DNA from: DASZTV01 sp035547515
Lineage (GTDB): Bacteria; Actinomycetota; Actinomycetes; JAFAQI01
Assembly (NCBI GenBank): GCA_035547515.1
Contig: DASZUS010000075.1
Location: 35,804 to 99,803 of the forward strand
DNA length: 64,000 bases
Direction: 5' to 3'
Part shown: positions 1-8,727 of the stretch, one piece after another
Layout of the letters: each line of letters opens with the position of its first letter
Position numbering within the stretch: position 1 is the stretch's first letter
The notes under the pieces: generated by a model
Told to the model about the DNA's origin: nothing
The model's input: the letters and a program-made list of their open reading frames with translations, nothing else
Database searches by the model: none
Translations under genes and position numbers: made by a program

Positions 1-1260
1 AGCGAGGCGACCGGGAGACCGCGCCGCGTTCAACACCGGCGTCCGGAGGGCCTCGGACCGGGTGGCCACTTCCCGTCCGCGGACCGGCATCACAAGCACG
101 CAGTAGATCACGGCCGCATAGAAGACGGTCTTGAGCAACTGCGATGAGTCGCCGCGGATGGAGTACATGAGGCCGAACAGCACGACCATGCTGCGATAGA
201 TGTGAGCCAACGAGCGGTCCATGCTGTTGACGGCGGAGCGTTGTGCGAGCCCGACCAGCATGAAGACGAACGCGATCCCAACGGTGCCGAAGTTCATATA
301 CGCCTCGGCCGACAGCGAGAACCCGTAGCCGGAGCTGCTCCCGGGGGCGTACATGTTGACGAGCCACTGCGTCGGACTAGGTGTCGAGTTATTCAGCACG
401 TGGAAAGGCAAAATGTTGTGCAGGGTGGTCACGTAGGTGTGGCCGTGCGCATATCCGATCGACGTGGGCACCAGCGAGCGGACGAAGGTGTCGACGAACA
501 GTAATGAACCCTGGTTCAAAATGGCCGTGAGGTCGAACGGCGACCCGGAGCGAAGCGAGACGAGTCCGCCGGCCAGAACCACCGCACCGACGCCGAACGC
601 GGCACCCCGATAGGTGATCACCCTCCCGGAAAGGAGGGCACGGTGAATAACGATCGCCGCCGCAACAAAGATGAAGTCACGCTCGTCGGATAGCACACAG
701 TAAAGCAAGTAGACGATGGCATTGAAGGTGTACGCCCGTCGTTCGCGGCGCCCAGCCCAAACGACGAAGTGCATGAGCAGCAGGGCTGCCTCGACCAGCA
801 GGACGATGTAATGCCCGTGTAGCGCATGGACCTTGTCGGTTTTGGTGCCACCGACGAGCACGGGTCCCGCTATTACCAGTGTGACGAGCATGTACGCGGC
901 CGCGAGGTAGTAACCCGTGACCAGCCGCCTGTAGCTGCGGCTAGAGATGTCCTGCCTTAGTCGCGAGACATCGAAGTTGTAGCGCTGCGGCAGTAGGAGA
1001 TCGGCCGCCAAGAGGCCACCCAAAGCCACGGTAAACCCAACTGACGCGGCTGCCACCTCGTCTAATCGGGTTCCAAAATAGGCGGTCTGGCCGATCAGTA
1101 GGTTTATCACTGGGCCGAATGCGACCAAGTAAAAGTATGCAGCGATCACCGCAAGGAGGTTGGTTCCGCGGAACCTGAGCAGCATCCAGGCCACGACCGC
1201 GCTGGATATCAAAAGTGACGATATCGCAGTCGTGTGGTGCGTTACGACACCCACACGCAT
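1..1260 (-). CDS. Wzy-like oligosaccharide repeat-unit polymerase (3' end outside window)
   Basis: An uninterrupted minus-strand frame runs from an ATG at 1260 to the window edge, so the C-terminus is missing (at least 420 codons). The product is a polytopic membrane protein with repeated hydrophobic helices, a cytoplasmic-type DERDFIF segment about half-way, and a late GFSLSAEAYMNFG stretch. Both resemble the conserved regions of O-antigen polymerases that join lipid-linked repeat units outside the membrane. GAGGA touches the ATG directly but lies 6 nt before an in-frame GTG at 1254, so GTG 1254 may be the true start. It lies 19 nt downstream of the sugar dehydrogenase, in the same direction. 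The assignment to Wzy is by fold pattern and neighbourhood; other polytopic glycan enzymes are possible. Confidence 0.72.
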   Translation of the reverse strand, partial: MRVGVVTHHTTAISSLLISSAVVAWMLLRFRGTNLLAVIAAYFYLVAFGPVINLLIGQTAYFGTRLDEVAAASVGFTVALGGLLAADLLLPQRYNFDVSRLRQDISSRSYRRLVTGYYLAAAYMLVTLVIAGPVLVGGTKTDKVHALHGHYIVLLVEAALLLMHFVVWAGRRERRAYTFNAIVYLLYCVLSDERDFIFVAAAIVIHRALLSGRVITYRGAAFGVGAVVLAGGLVSLRSGSPFDLTAILNQGSLLFVDTFVRSLVPTSIGYAHGHTYVTTLHNILPFHVLNNSTPSPTQWLVNMYAPGSSSGYGFSLSAEAYMNFGTVGIAFVFMLVGLAQRSAVNSMDRSLAHIYRSMVVLFGLMYSIRGDSSQLLKTVFYAAVIYCVLVMPVRGREVATRSEALRTPVLNAARSPGRLA

Positions 1261-1279
1261 TCCTCGATTCTGGTTACCG

Positions 1280-2536
1280 CTACAGATACTCTACGGTCGC
1301 GCCAACCAGCCGATGGCGGGTGTCGAGGACGTACCTCGCTGCGGCGCCGATCAACTCAAAGTCGTACACGTCGTGGTCCACAAGCAGCAGCACGGCGTCA
1401 GCCGCGGAGATTTCCTCGTAGTTGGCCGCGGGGACTTTTTCGATCCGGTCACGGAGCGGGTAAGCATCGACGAGTGGATCGCACAGGCGTACCTCGCAGC
1501 CCATAGCGACGAGGAGTTCGAGCACTCGGTTCGACGGCGACTCTCGCGCGTCGCTGGTGTTCCGCTTGTAGGCGGCGCCGAGCACTAGGATCCGTGACCC
1601 ATTCAGTGGCATCCGCCGTGCATTGAGGGCGGCTGACAGCCGACTGACCACATATTCGGGCATGTGCTCATTGACGTCGTTAGCCAACTCCACAAATCGA
1701 AAGTTGTGACCGAGCGCACGCTTGACTCGCCACGATAGGTAGGACGGGTCAATCGGCAGGCAATGGCCTCCGACGCCGGGCCCCGGAGTGAACGGCATAA
1801 AGCCGAAAGGTTTGGTCGCGGCGGCCTCGATCGCCTCCCAGACATCGATACCTAGCTCGTGTGCGAAGAGCGCGAGCTCGTTGACCAGCGCAATGTTCAC
1901 GTGCCGGAACGTGTTCTCGAGAAGCTTGGTCAGCTCGGCCTCCATCGGCGACGAGACGGGGACGGTCCGCTCGATCACCGAGTCGTAGAAGCCTTGAACT
2001 GCCGCAAGCGAGCTCGAGGTCACGCCGGACACGACCTTCGGGGTGTTGACGATTGTCCACTTTGTGTTGCCAGGATCGATTCGCTCGGGGCTGTATCCCA
2101 GGTGGAAGTCAAGACCGGCGGTCAGGCCGGACCGTTCCTCAAGGATCGGTGCCACCACTTCTTGCGTTGTCCCTGGATAGGTAGTCGACTCCAGGATGAC
2201 CGTTGCGCCCGGCCGGACATGCGCTGCCAGCTCGCGGGTTGACGATTCAACGAAGGACAGGTCGGGCGATCCTTCTCGCAGCGGTGTAGGCACCGTGATC
2301 ACCGCAACGTCGAAATCCGCGGCGAGAGCGTAATCGGTGGTCGGTGTGTATCTGCCGGTTGCGAGTGCGCCGGCGAGACTCCCGTCGGTTATGTCTTCGA
2401 CGTAGGAATGAGCAGCCGCCAGTTGGTCGACGCGGCCGGGATCGACGTCCAAGCCGACGACATCGTGTCCGACTTCAACTGCCCGCATTGCTAGCGGCAG
2501 ACCGACGTATCCCTGCCCAACTATCACCACCCGCAC
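1280..2536 (-). CDS. Nucleotide-sugar 6-dehydrogenase (UDP-GlcNAc/UDP-glucose dehydrogenase family, WbpA/WecC-like)
   Basis: This 418-residue cytoplasmic enzyme should oxidise C6 of a UDP-hexose or UDP-HexNAc twice with NAD+ to give a uronic acid. The N-terminal Rossmann fold starts with VIVGQGYVGLPLA, and the catalytic thiol is Cys259 in GGHCLPIDP. That motif, with the following PSYLSW, is closer to UDP-HexNAc dehydrogenases such as WbpA than to glucose-specific Ugd enzymes. The C-terminal domain has the usual LGAAYKRNTSDARESP. The start is a GTG preceded by GAGGGAGCG. It probably supplies an acidic amino sugar to the same glycan as the polymerase just downstream. Substrate choice cannot be read from the sequence. 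Confidence 0.9.
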   Translation of the reverse strand: MRVVIVGQGYVGLPLAMRAVEVGHDVVGLDVDPGRVDQLAAAHSYVEDITDGSLAGALATGRYTPTTDYALAADFDVAVITVPTPLREGSPDLSFVESSTRELAAHVRPGATVILESTTYPGTTQEVVAPILEERSGLTAGLDFHLGYSPERIDPGNTKWTIVNTPKVVSGVTSSSLAAVQGFYDSVIERTVPVSSPMEAELTKLLENTFRHVNIALVNELALFAHELGIDVWEAIEAAATKPFGFMPFTPGPGVGGHCLPIDPSYLSWRVKRALGHNFRFVELANDVNEHMPEYVVSRLSAALNARRMPLNGSRILVLGAAYKRNTSDARESPSNRVLELLVAMGCEVRLCDPLVDAYPLRDRIEKVPAANYEEISAADAVLLLVDHDVYDFELIGAAARYVLDTRHRLVGATVEYL

Positions 2537-2615
2537 AGAAGCGCTCCCTCGCTGTTGCCGTGCCTTGTCTTGTTCGTGTTACGTCTTGCGGGTTGCGCGA
2601 GACGGAGGACGGCTG

Positions 2616-3260
2616 TCACCGGGCCGGCACCCCCTTCACAACTTGGCCGGGATCCACGGACCTCACCACGCATGCTGCGGCACCGACCACGGCGCCGCGA
2701 CCTACTGTCAGCCCCTGCAGAACCACACATCCAGCTCCGAGCAGGACACCTTCCTCGACGACGCACTCGCCGGAGACGGTCGCGGCCGGATTCACCGACA
2801 CAAAGTCGCCGAGGGCAGCGTCGTGCCCGATAGTCGCGTTGGGGTTGAGATGCACATGGCGGCCTGTGCGCACGTTCGTGGATATCTGGGCTCCGGCGCA
2901 TACGACGGCGCCGGGACCTAGCTCGGACATAGCCCCGACGGTGGATGCCGGGTGAACCAATGTGGCCGGAGCGCAGTTGGCGCGTTCGAAAGCGCCCACC
3001 AGCTGACGGCGGGTGGACGGATTACCCACAGCGACCGCGAAGGAGAACCCTTCGCGTGGCCCCTGCGCGAGCCACTCACCAATCGCTCCCAGGAACTGGA
3101 CGCCGCGGAAAGACAGTCGGGCGAGGTTCGTCTCACTAGGCGCGTCGTCCAGGACCCCCACGAGCTCGAAGGAGGGTCGCTCCGAGTTCATCGCCTCGAC
3201 TACGTCGAGAGTCTCGCGGCCGAAGCCGCCGGCGCCGATGACCACAAGCGGCTTGGTCAC
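2616..3260 (-). CDS. NeuD/PglD-family sugar O/N-acetyltransferase
   Basis: This 214-residue protein has two parts. An N-terminal Rossmann-like domain (VVIGAGGFGRE at residues 5-15) typically binds the UDP-amino sugar. A C-terminal left-handed parallel beta-helix made of hexapeptide repeats binds acetyl-CoA. This is the NeuD/PglD/PerB family. The reading frame is open further upstream, but the GTG at 3260 has GGAGG 5 nt before it and overlaps the stop of the upstream sugar transferase as GTGA, so I chose it. Next to the PglC-, PglE- and PglF-like genes it most likely N-acetylates a UDP-4-amino-4,6-dideoxy-HexNAc. An O-acetyltransferase role is the alternative. Confidence 0.85.
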   Translation of the reverse strand: MTKPLVVIGAGGFGRETLDVVEAMNSERPSFELVGVLDDAPSETNLARLSFRGVQFLGAIGEWLAQGPREGFSFAVAVGNPSTRRQLVGAFERANCAPATLVHPASTVGAMSELGPGAVVCAGAQISTNVRTGRHVHLNPNATIGHDAALGDFVSVNPAATVSGECVVEEGVLLGAGCVVLQGLTVGRGAVVGAAACVVRSVDPGQVVKGVPAR

Positions 3261-3901
3261 GGTACCTCCGGAGGCGTCAGGGAGCCTCGGAACTCCGGCA
3301 TGGTCGCTTCGCCGGGTGCGTTGATGCCCTCGCGCCGGATGACAGCGGACACCGTCCGGGCGACGATCCAAGCGTCGAGCTTGAGGCTGCGACGGTCGAC
3401 GTAGTCGACGTCGGCGGCGAAGCGGTCTTGCCAACTCATCGCATTTCGTCCCGACACCTGCGCTAGCCCGGTGAGCCCCGGAGGAGCCTCATGGCGGCGA
3501 GCTTCGGCAGGCGAGTAGAGCGGCAGATAGTGCGGGAGGAGCGGACGGGGGCCGACCAGGCTCATCTCGCCGCGCAAGACGTTCCAAAGACTGGGCAGCT
3601 CGTCGATGCTCGTGCGCCGCAGCCACAGACCCAGGGGGGTCAGCCGGTCTGCGTCAGCCGTGAGCCCGCGGGCTGGGTCCGGCGGCAGCATGGTCCGGAA
3701 CTTAAAGAGCGTGAAAGTCCGCCCGAGATAGCCCGCCCGCTGCTGTCGAAAGATGATGGGCCGTCCAAGCCTCCGGAGTATTGCGAGCGCGACAGCGACC
3801 TGCAATGGGGCAGTCAGCACGAGCATCGATGCGGACACCGCAACGTCTATGAATCGCTTGACGATTAGGTAGACCGTCGACGCACCGTCACTGCCTCGCA
3901 A
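3257..3901 (-). CDS. Small phosphoglycosyl transferase (PglC-like bacterial sugar transferase)
   Basis: This 214-residue monotopic membrane enzyme should move a phospho-sugar from a UDP-sugar to undecaprenyl phosphate, starting a lipid-linked glycan. One N-terminal hydrophobic re-entrant helix (about residues 15-40) is followed by the family core: FKFRTM, RRTSIDELPSLWNVLRGEMS, VGPRPLLP and TGLAQVSGRN. The Asp-Glu pair in DELP is the catalytic dyad of the superfamily. It has only the minimal catalytic domain, like PglC, and lacks the N-terminal membrane domain of the enzyme at 7216..8697. It overlaps the aminotransferase gene by 14 nt and the acetyltransferase by 4 nt, so translation is probably coupled. 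Confidence 0.93.
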   Translation of the reverse strand: MRGSDGASTVYLIVKRFIDVAVSASMLVLTAPLQVAVALAILRRLGRPIIFRQQRAGYLGRTFTLFKFRTMLPPDPARGLTADADRLTPLGLWLRRTSIDELPSLWNVLRGEMSLVGPRPLLPHYLPLYSPAEARRHEAPPGLTGLAQVSGRNAMSWQDRFAADVDYVDRRSLKLDAWIVARTVSAVIRREGINAPGEATMPEFRGSLTPPEVP

Positions 3902-5015
3902 GAAACTCGCCGATCGCGTCGATCACGGTCTGAAGGTCTCCGTCGCTCATTCCGGAACCACTGGGCAGCGTGAGTCCGTGGTCGAACAGCCAGTCGCTGT
4001 TGCCATTGAGCGTGCTGCGCGAAGCCGCATACACCGGCTGCAGGTGCATTGGCTTCCAAAGGCGACGGCTCTCGATTCCGCGCTGCAGGAGGTGATGCTG
4101 GAGTTGGTCCGGCGCCCACTCCGTCGTACTGGCGACAATCGACGTCAGCCAGCAGTTGTCCTGATCATCCGCGCCGCCCAGGATTTCGACGCCAGCGACG
4201 GAGTCAAACAGCGAGCGGTAGGCCTCCCGGATTTCCCGGCGCCGCGCGATCATTTGATCCAGGCGCGCCAGCTGCGCGCGTCCGAGGCTGGCGAGGAGGT
4301 TGCTCAGCCGGTAGTTGTAACCGACATCGGTGTGCTCGTAGTGGCTTACCGGCTGGCGCGCTTGCGTCGAGAGGTACCGCACCCGGTCTGCGAGGTCGAC
4401 GTCATCGGTCAAGAACATGCCTCCGCCAGAGGTGGTCATGACCTTGTTCCCGTTGAAGGACAAGACTGACGCGTTCCCGAAGGAACCAGCGGGCCGGCCG
4501 TCGAACGTGGCCCCCATCGATTCCGCCGCGTCGACCACCAAGGGCACATCGAGATGGCGGGCTAGCGCGGTCAACGCGTGCATGTTTGCGCACTTGCCGA
4601 AGAGGTCCACCGGCAGGAGCGCCCCAATGGAGCGGCCTTCGGACCGCAGTTGCGCGGCAGCCGCAGAGGCAAGCTCGACGTCGATGTTCCCCGTAGTGCG
4701 GTCGCAGTCGACGAAATGGGGCTCGGCCCCGACGTATCTAATGGCGTTGGCGGTCGCTGCGAAGGTAAGCGTTGAGGTGATCACGACATCCCCTGCGCTC
4801 ACACCAAGCACAAGGAGCGCGAGGTGCAGGGCGGCCGTTCCGGAACTTAGCGCGACGGCAGCCTTGACCCCGACGCGCGCAGCTACCTCAGCCTCGAACG
4901 CCGCCAGGTCCGGGCCAGCGGGGGCGGCCCAACCTGAGTCGAGCGCGCGGACGATGTACTCGCGTTCGAGGTCGCCCACGTCCGGCGCGGACAGGTAAAT
5001 GCGAAAGTCGGTCAC
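3888..5015 (-). CDS. DegT/DnrJ/EryC1/StrS sugar aminotransferase (PglE-like)
   Basis: This 375-residue PLP enzyme should convert a 4-keto sugar nucleotide into the 4-amino sugar, using glutamate as donor. Family marks include SSGTAALHLAL near residue 57, the VVDAAESMGA segment holding the PLP-contacting Asp, and the internal aldimine lysine Lys191 in SFNGNK. A Gly-rich TTSGGGMF segment follows the lysine. The enzyme sits between the dehydratase gene (5056..6927) and the sugar transferase, the order expected for a dehydratase-aminotransferase-acetyltransferase route to diacetylbacillosamine. Perosamine- or legionaminic-type aminotransferases are related and cannot be excluded by sequence alone. 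Confidence 0.92.
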   Translation of the reverse strand: MTDFRIYLSAPDVGDLEREYIVRALDSGWAAPAGPDLAAFEAEVAARVGVKAAVALSSGTAALHLALLVLGVSAGDVVITSTLTFAATANAIRYVGAEPHFVDCDRTTGNIDVELASAAAAQLRSEGRSIGALLPVDLFGKCANMHALTALARHLDVPLVVDAAESMGATFDGRPAGSFGNASVLSFNGNKVMTTSGGGMFLTDDVDLADRVRYLSTQARQPVSHYEHTDVGYNYRLSNLLASLGRAQLARLDQMIARRREIREAYRSLFDSVAGVEILGGADDQDNCWLTSIVASTTEWAPDQLQHHLLQRGIESRRLWKPMHLQPVYAASRSTLNGNSDWLFDHGLTLPSGSGMSDGDLQTVIDAIGEFLARQ

Positions 5016-5055
5016 GGACGTTCAACAGTTTCCTTTGCGGTCGGCCGGCGCTTGG

Positions 5056-6927
5056 TCACCGCCGAGTCCCCATCCGATCCGAGGGACTGTTTTCGCGGGC
5101 ATGGCCGAACTCGGCCAAGGCTCGGCTCGCAAGGGCCTGCCGGACTTCTTCCGGCTCCGACGAGGGGTCGAGACCATCGAGCAGGCTCTCGTCGACCGGC
5201 GCCCCTGGAACGTGGCTGATGAGCGGATGCCGCGTCCGGTTGTCGGTCTCGGAGGAGCTGAGCAGGTCCTCGTGGAGCTTCTCGCCGGGCCGCAGGCCAG
5301 TGAAGACGATGTCGATCTTTCGCGGGGCCTGCTCAGCGAGGCGCTGTGCGACGTCGCGGATCCGCACCGGCTCGCCCATGTCGAGCACCAGCGTCTCCCC
5401 GGCATCCCCGATAGCACCGGCCTGGATCACCAGTTGGACGGCTTCTTGCACCGTCATGAAGAACCGAGTCACGTCCGGATGCGTCACGGTGATCGGTCCA
5501 CCCGCCGCGACCTGGGCAGCGAACGCGGTCAGTACCGAGCCGCGGCTGCCGAGCACGTTGCCGAAGCGCACCGAGAGGAAGCGACGCTCGTCGCTCCGCT
5601 CGGCGACGCCCGCGGTGAGCCGCTCGGAGACCAGCTTCGAGTAGCCGAGGACACTCTCCGGGTTTGCCGCCTTGTCCGTCGAGATGTTGACGAAGTGCGT
5701 GACGCCCGCGTTGTACGCCGCCTCGAGCACGTTCCGCGTGCCCCAGACGTTGGTCTTGACCGCCTCGCCCGGATGGCGCTCCAGCAGCGTTAGGTGCTTG
5801 AGCGCGGCCGCGTGGAACACCACTTCGGGACGCCGCGTGGCGAAGATCTCGCGGATCTGGTTCCGGTCGCGAATGTCGGCGAGGACGAGCTCGTCGCTGT
5901 CGAGCAGCGCACGGCCGTAGATCGACAGCTGTACGGCGTGAAGCGCCGACTCGTCGCGGTCGAGCATCATCAGCTCGGCTGGACGGTAACGGTAGATCTG
6001 GCGGCACAGCTCCGAGCCGATCGAGCCGCCCGCTCCGGTGATGAGTACCCGCCGGCCGGTGAGGTAGCCGGCGATGGAGTCCACGTCGGTCTCGACCTGG
6101 CGTCGTCCCAGCAGGTCCACGAGGTCAATGTCGCGGATGTCGCTGACGCCCGGCGGGCGGATCAGCTCGGAGACCGGCGGAAGCACCTTCACGTGCAGTC
6201 CCGCGTGCTCGGCGAGCTCGGTGACCCCCCGCAGCAGCGCCGCGTCGGCGCTGGGGATCGCGATCAGCAGCGTCTTGGCGCCCGTCGCCGAGGCGACCGC
6301 CGGGATTGCGTGGCGGTTGCCTCGGACCGGGATCCCGAGGACGCGCAGCCGCTGCTTCGCCGGGTCGTCGTCGAGCAGCGCGATGGGAATGTATGTCGCG
6401 GCAGGGTCATGAAGCATCGCGCGGATCACCCGGGACCCGGCCTCACCGGCGCCGAAGACGATGAGTGGCTCGCCCGCAGCGAGTGCGCGCTGGCGTCGCT
6501 CGAGATAGTCGCGCCACAGGTAGCGCGTCGCGAACATGAGCACGAGCGCGCCGATTCCGGCGACGAAGGGGACTGAGACTGGAACCCGCTTGTAGTGCCC
6601 ACCGGCCGAGATCGCCAGGTCGACGGCGGTGACCGCGCAGGTCGTGCTGGCGACGGTGATGGCGAGGCCCGCGACCTCTTCGAAGGAGCCGAACCGGTAG
6701 CGGCCCCGGTAGAGCAGCGTGGCGCGCCCGACGGCGATCTGGCCGACCCACGCGACGAGGATGCAGACGCCCAACGCGGCGCCCTCGCCGTGGGGAGGCA
6801 TCCTGAAGTCGTAGCGGGCAGCGAGACCGACCAGGACCGCAAGGGCCCAGGCAAGGAGGTCCGCCGCCAGCTGGACGGCTCCACGCTGCTGCTCGGTCAG
6901 TCTGCCGATGCGCGACAACACGCTCAC
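5056..6927 (-). CDS. Membrane-anchored NDP-sugar 4,6-dehydratase/epimerase (PglF/WbpM/CapD-like)
   Basis: This 623-residue protein has four or so N-terminal membrane helices, a CoA-binding-like Rossmann domain, and then a C-terminal extended-SDR domain beginning VLITGAGGSIGSE. In the active site the usual Tyr of YxxxK is replaced: the segment is LGYSK with Lys431, giving Leu four residues before Lys, in line with the PglF/FlaA1/WbpM group that uses Met or another residue there. The nearby STDKAANP is also typical. It should form UDP-4-keto-6-deoxy-HexNAc from UDP-GlcNAc. The frame is open upstream to 7110. GTG 6927 is preferred because it precedes the first helix at the expected distance and overlaps the stop of a short ORF with a strong ribosome site. 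Confidence 0.9.
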   Translation of the reverse strand: MSVLSRIGRLTEQQRGAVQLAADLLAWALAVLVGLAARYDFRMPPHGEGAALGVCILVAWVGQIAVGRATLLYRGRYRFGSFEEVAGLAITVASTTCAVTAVDLAISAGGHYKRVPVSVPFVAGIGALVLMFATRYLWRDYLERRQRALAAGEPLIVFGAGEAGSRVIRAMLHDPAATYIPIALLDDDPAKQRLRVLGIPVRGNRHAIPAVASATGAKTLLIAIPSADAALLRGVTELAEHAGLHVKVLPPVSELIRPPGVSDIRDIDLVDLLGRRQVETDVDSIAGYLTGRRVLITGAGGSIGSELCRQIYRYRPAELMMLDRDESALHAVQLSIYGRALLDSDELVLADIRDRNQIREIFATRRPEVVFHAAALKHLTLLERHPGEAVKTNVWGTRNVLEAAYNAGVTHFVNISTDKAANPESVLGYSKLVSERLTAGVAERSDERRFLSVRFGNVLGSRGSVLTAFAAQVAAGGPITVTHPDVTRFFMTVQEAVQLVIQAGAIGDAGETLVLDMGEPVRIRDVAQRLAEQAPRKIDIVFTGLRPGEKLHEDLLSSSETDNRTRHPLISHVPGAPVDESLLDGLDPSSEPEEVRQALASRALAEFGHARENSPSDRMGTRR

Positions 6928-6977
6928 GATGGGTCTGGGGTCCCGTCTGTGTTCCGACCTCGGGCTCGGGTCAGCAT
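6924..6977 (-). CDS. Putative 17-residue leader ORF coupled to the PglF-like gene
   Basis: An ATG at 6977 follows one of the strongest ribosome sites in the window, GGAGGAGGGG, 8 nt upstream. It encodes a 17-residue peptide rich in Arg, Thr and Asp. Its TGA overlaps the GTG start of the dehydratase as GTGA, while that GTG has no good ribosome site of its own. The simplest reading is translational coupling, where ribosomes ending the short ORF restart on the long one. A regulatory leader peptide is possible, but I see no run of rare codons or of one amino acid. Confidence 0.5.
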   Translation of the reverse strand: MLTRARGRNTDGTPDPS

Positions 6978-7215
6978 GGTTCGGTCCCCTCCTCCGTGAG
7001 GCGAGTCGCTCCGGTTGCGGGGCGATGGACCGTTGTGACTCACTCCATTGTACCGAGAAGGCGGCGGTGAGCGACCCTCTCGCGGGCTGGCCCGGCAGCG
7101 CCACTGCCAATAGCGGGTCGTCCCACGCGGCACGTGGGACACTGGCTTTCGGCGCCGAGGAACGATTGTTGCCATCGGTTCACGATCGATACGAACCGGA
7201 TCGAGGAGCGGCTGG

Positions 7216-8697
7216 ATGTCCCTCGCGGAGCCGTCGAGGCCGGCCAGTGCGGGCGAGCAGCTCGCTGCGGCTGAAGCGGCGAGCTCCCAGCCGGCGCAGG
7301 TCTGGCAGCGCCGGTACTTGTCGGTGCTCGTCGGCGTCGACCTCGTGATGATCCTCGCGAGCACGCTTGTCGCCTTCGTCGTGCGGTTCGGGGACACCGA
7401 CAGCTCAGTACGCGGCATCTCCTACGTCGCGCTGAGCTTCCTGTTCCTGCCGATCTGGCTCGTCGCGCTGGCGTGTGCCGGGGCATACGAGCTGCGCTTT
7501 CTCGGCGTCGGCGAGGAGGAGTACAAGCGCGTTGCGTGGGCCTCCTGGTGGGTGATGGCCGTCATCGCGGTCGTCGCCTACACCTTCAAGATCCAGTTCG
7601 CTCGCGGGTACGTCGCCATCGCGCTACCGCTGGGCACCGTCCTGCTGCTGGTCACCCGCTACGCGCAGCGCAAATGGCTGCACCGGTCCAGGCGCCTCGG
7701 CCGCTTCCAGCACCGGGTCCTTGCGGTTGGCGGCCAAGCCGGGATCGAGCAGCTCGCTGCCGAGCTGGCCGCGGAGCCCTACCTCGGTCTGCACCTGGTC
7801 GGCGCATGCCTGCCGGCGGCGGAACACGGCACGGGAGTCGGCGACGTACCGGTGCTCGGCTCGCTCACTCAGGTGAGCCAGTCGCTTGCGCTCTGCGCCG
7901 CGGACACCGTTGCCGTCACGGCTGGACCGGGCATGACCCCAGAAGTCGTGCGGCGCCTGTCGTGGGAGCTCGAAGGCAGCGGCGTCGATCTCGTCGTTGC
8001 ACCCGCCCTGCTCGACGTCGCGGGCCCGCGCATCCTCGCCCGCCCGGTCACCGGCCTGCCGTTCCTGCACGTCGAGGAGCCGGAGCTCTCCGGTCCGCGG
8101 CAGGTGCTGAAGGGCAGCGTCGAGTGGCTGTTCGCCGTCCTCGCCCTTCTGCTGGCGATGCCGCTGTTGCTGGTCCTCGCCGTCATCGTGCGCCTCGACA
8201 GCCCGGGCCCGCCGGTCTTCCGCCAGATGCGGGTCGGCCGAGGCGGCCAGGAGTTCACCGTCTACAAGCTGCGCACCATGTACGTCGATGCCGAGCAACG
8301 GCTCGATGCGCTCCGCGAGCACAACGCGAACGCAGACGGGCTGCTGTTCAAGATGCGCGACGACCCTCGGGTGACTCGCGTCGGCAAGCTGCTGCGCCGC
8401 TGGTCGCTCGACGAGCTCCCGCAGCTGTGGAACGTCGTCCGCGGCGACATGTCGCTCGTCGGGCCGCGCCCGCCGTTGCCGCGCGAGGTCTCGCAGTACG
8501 ACCGTGAGGTCGCGCGCCGGCTGCTGGTGCGTCCAGGCATCACGGGGTTGTGGCAGGTGTCCGGCCGCTCCGACCTGAGCTGGAAGGACAGCGTCCGCCT
8601 CGACCTCTACTACGTCGAGAACTGGTCGCTGGCACTCGATGCGCTCATCGTCTGGAAGACAGTGTTCGCGGTCTTCCGGCGCAAGGGCGCCTACTAG
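7216..8697 (+). CDS. Exopolysaccharide polyprenyl glycosylphosphotransferase (WbaP/WcaJ type)
   Basis: This 493-residue initiating enzyme of glycan assembly has N-terminal transmembrane helices (about residues 35-150), a Rossmann-like middle (AVGGQAGIEQLAAEL) and a C-terminal catalytic domain. That domain has a further helix near residue 310, KLRTMY, RRWSLDELPQLWNVVRGDMS, VGPRPPLP and TGLWQVSGRSDLSW. It should load a phospho-hexose onto undecaprenyl phosphate. The ATG has GAGGAG 8 nt upstream. It is divergent from the dehydratase operon, with a 238-bp gap before the short leader ORF. Donor sugar (glucose, galactose or other) is not readable from the motifs. Confidence 0.95.
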   Translation: MSLAEPSRPASAGEQLAAAEAASSQPAQVWQRRYLSVLVGVDLVMILASTLVAFVVRFGDTDSSVRGISYVALSFLFLPIWLVALACAGAYELRFLGVGEEEYKRVAWASWWVMAVIAVVAYTFKIQFARGYVAIALPLGTVLLLVTRYAQRKWLHRSRRLGRFQHRVLAVGGQAGIEQLAAELAAEPYLGLHLVGACLPAAEHGTGVGDVPVLGSLTQVSQSLALCAADTVAVTAGPGMTPEVVRRLSWELEGSGVDLVVAPALLDVAGPRILARPVTGLPFLHVEEPELSGPRQVLKGSVEWLFAVLALLLAMPLLLVLAVIVRLDSPGPPVFRQMRVGRGGQEFTVYKLRTMYVDAEQRLDALREHNANADGLLFKMRDDPRVTRVGKLLRRWSLDELPQLWNVVRGDMSLVGPRPPLPREVSQYDREVARRLLVRPGITGLWQVSGRSDLSWKDSVRLDLYYVENWSLALDALIVWKTVFAVFRRKGAY

Positions 8698-8727
8698 GCC
8701 GGCTTTGTTGGCTAACGTCCCTGCCTG

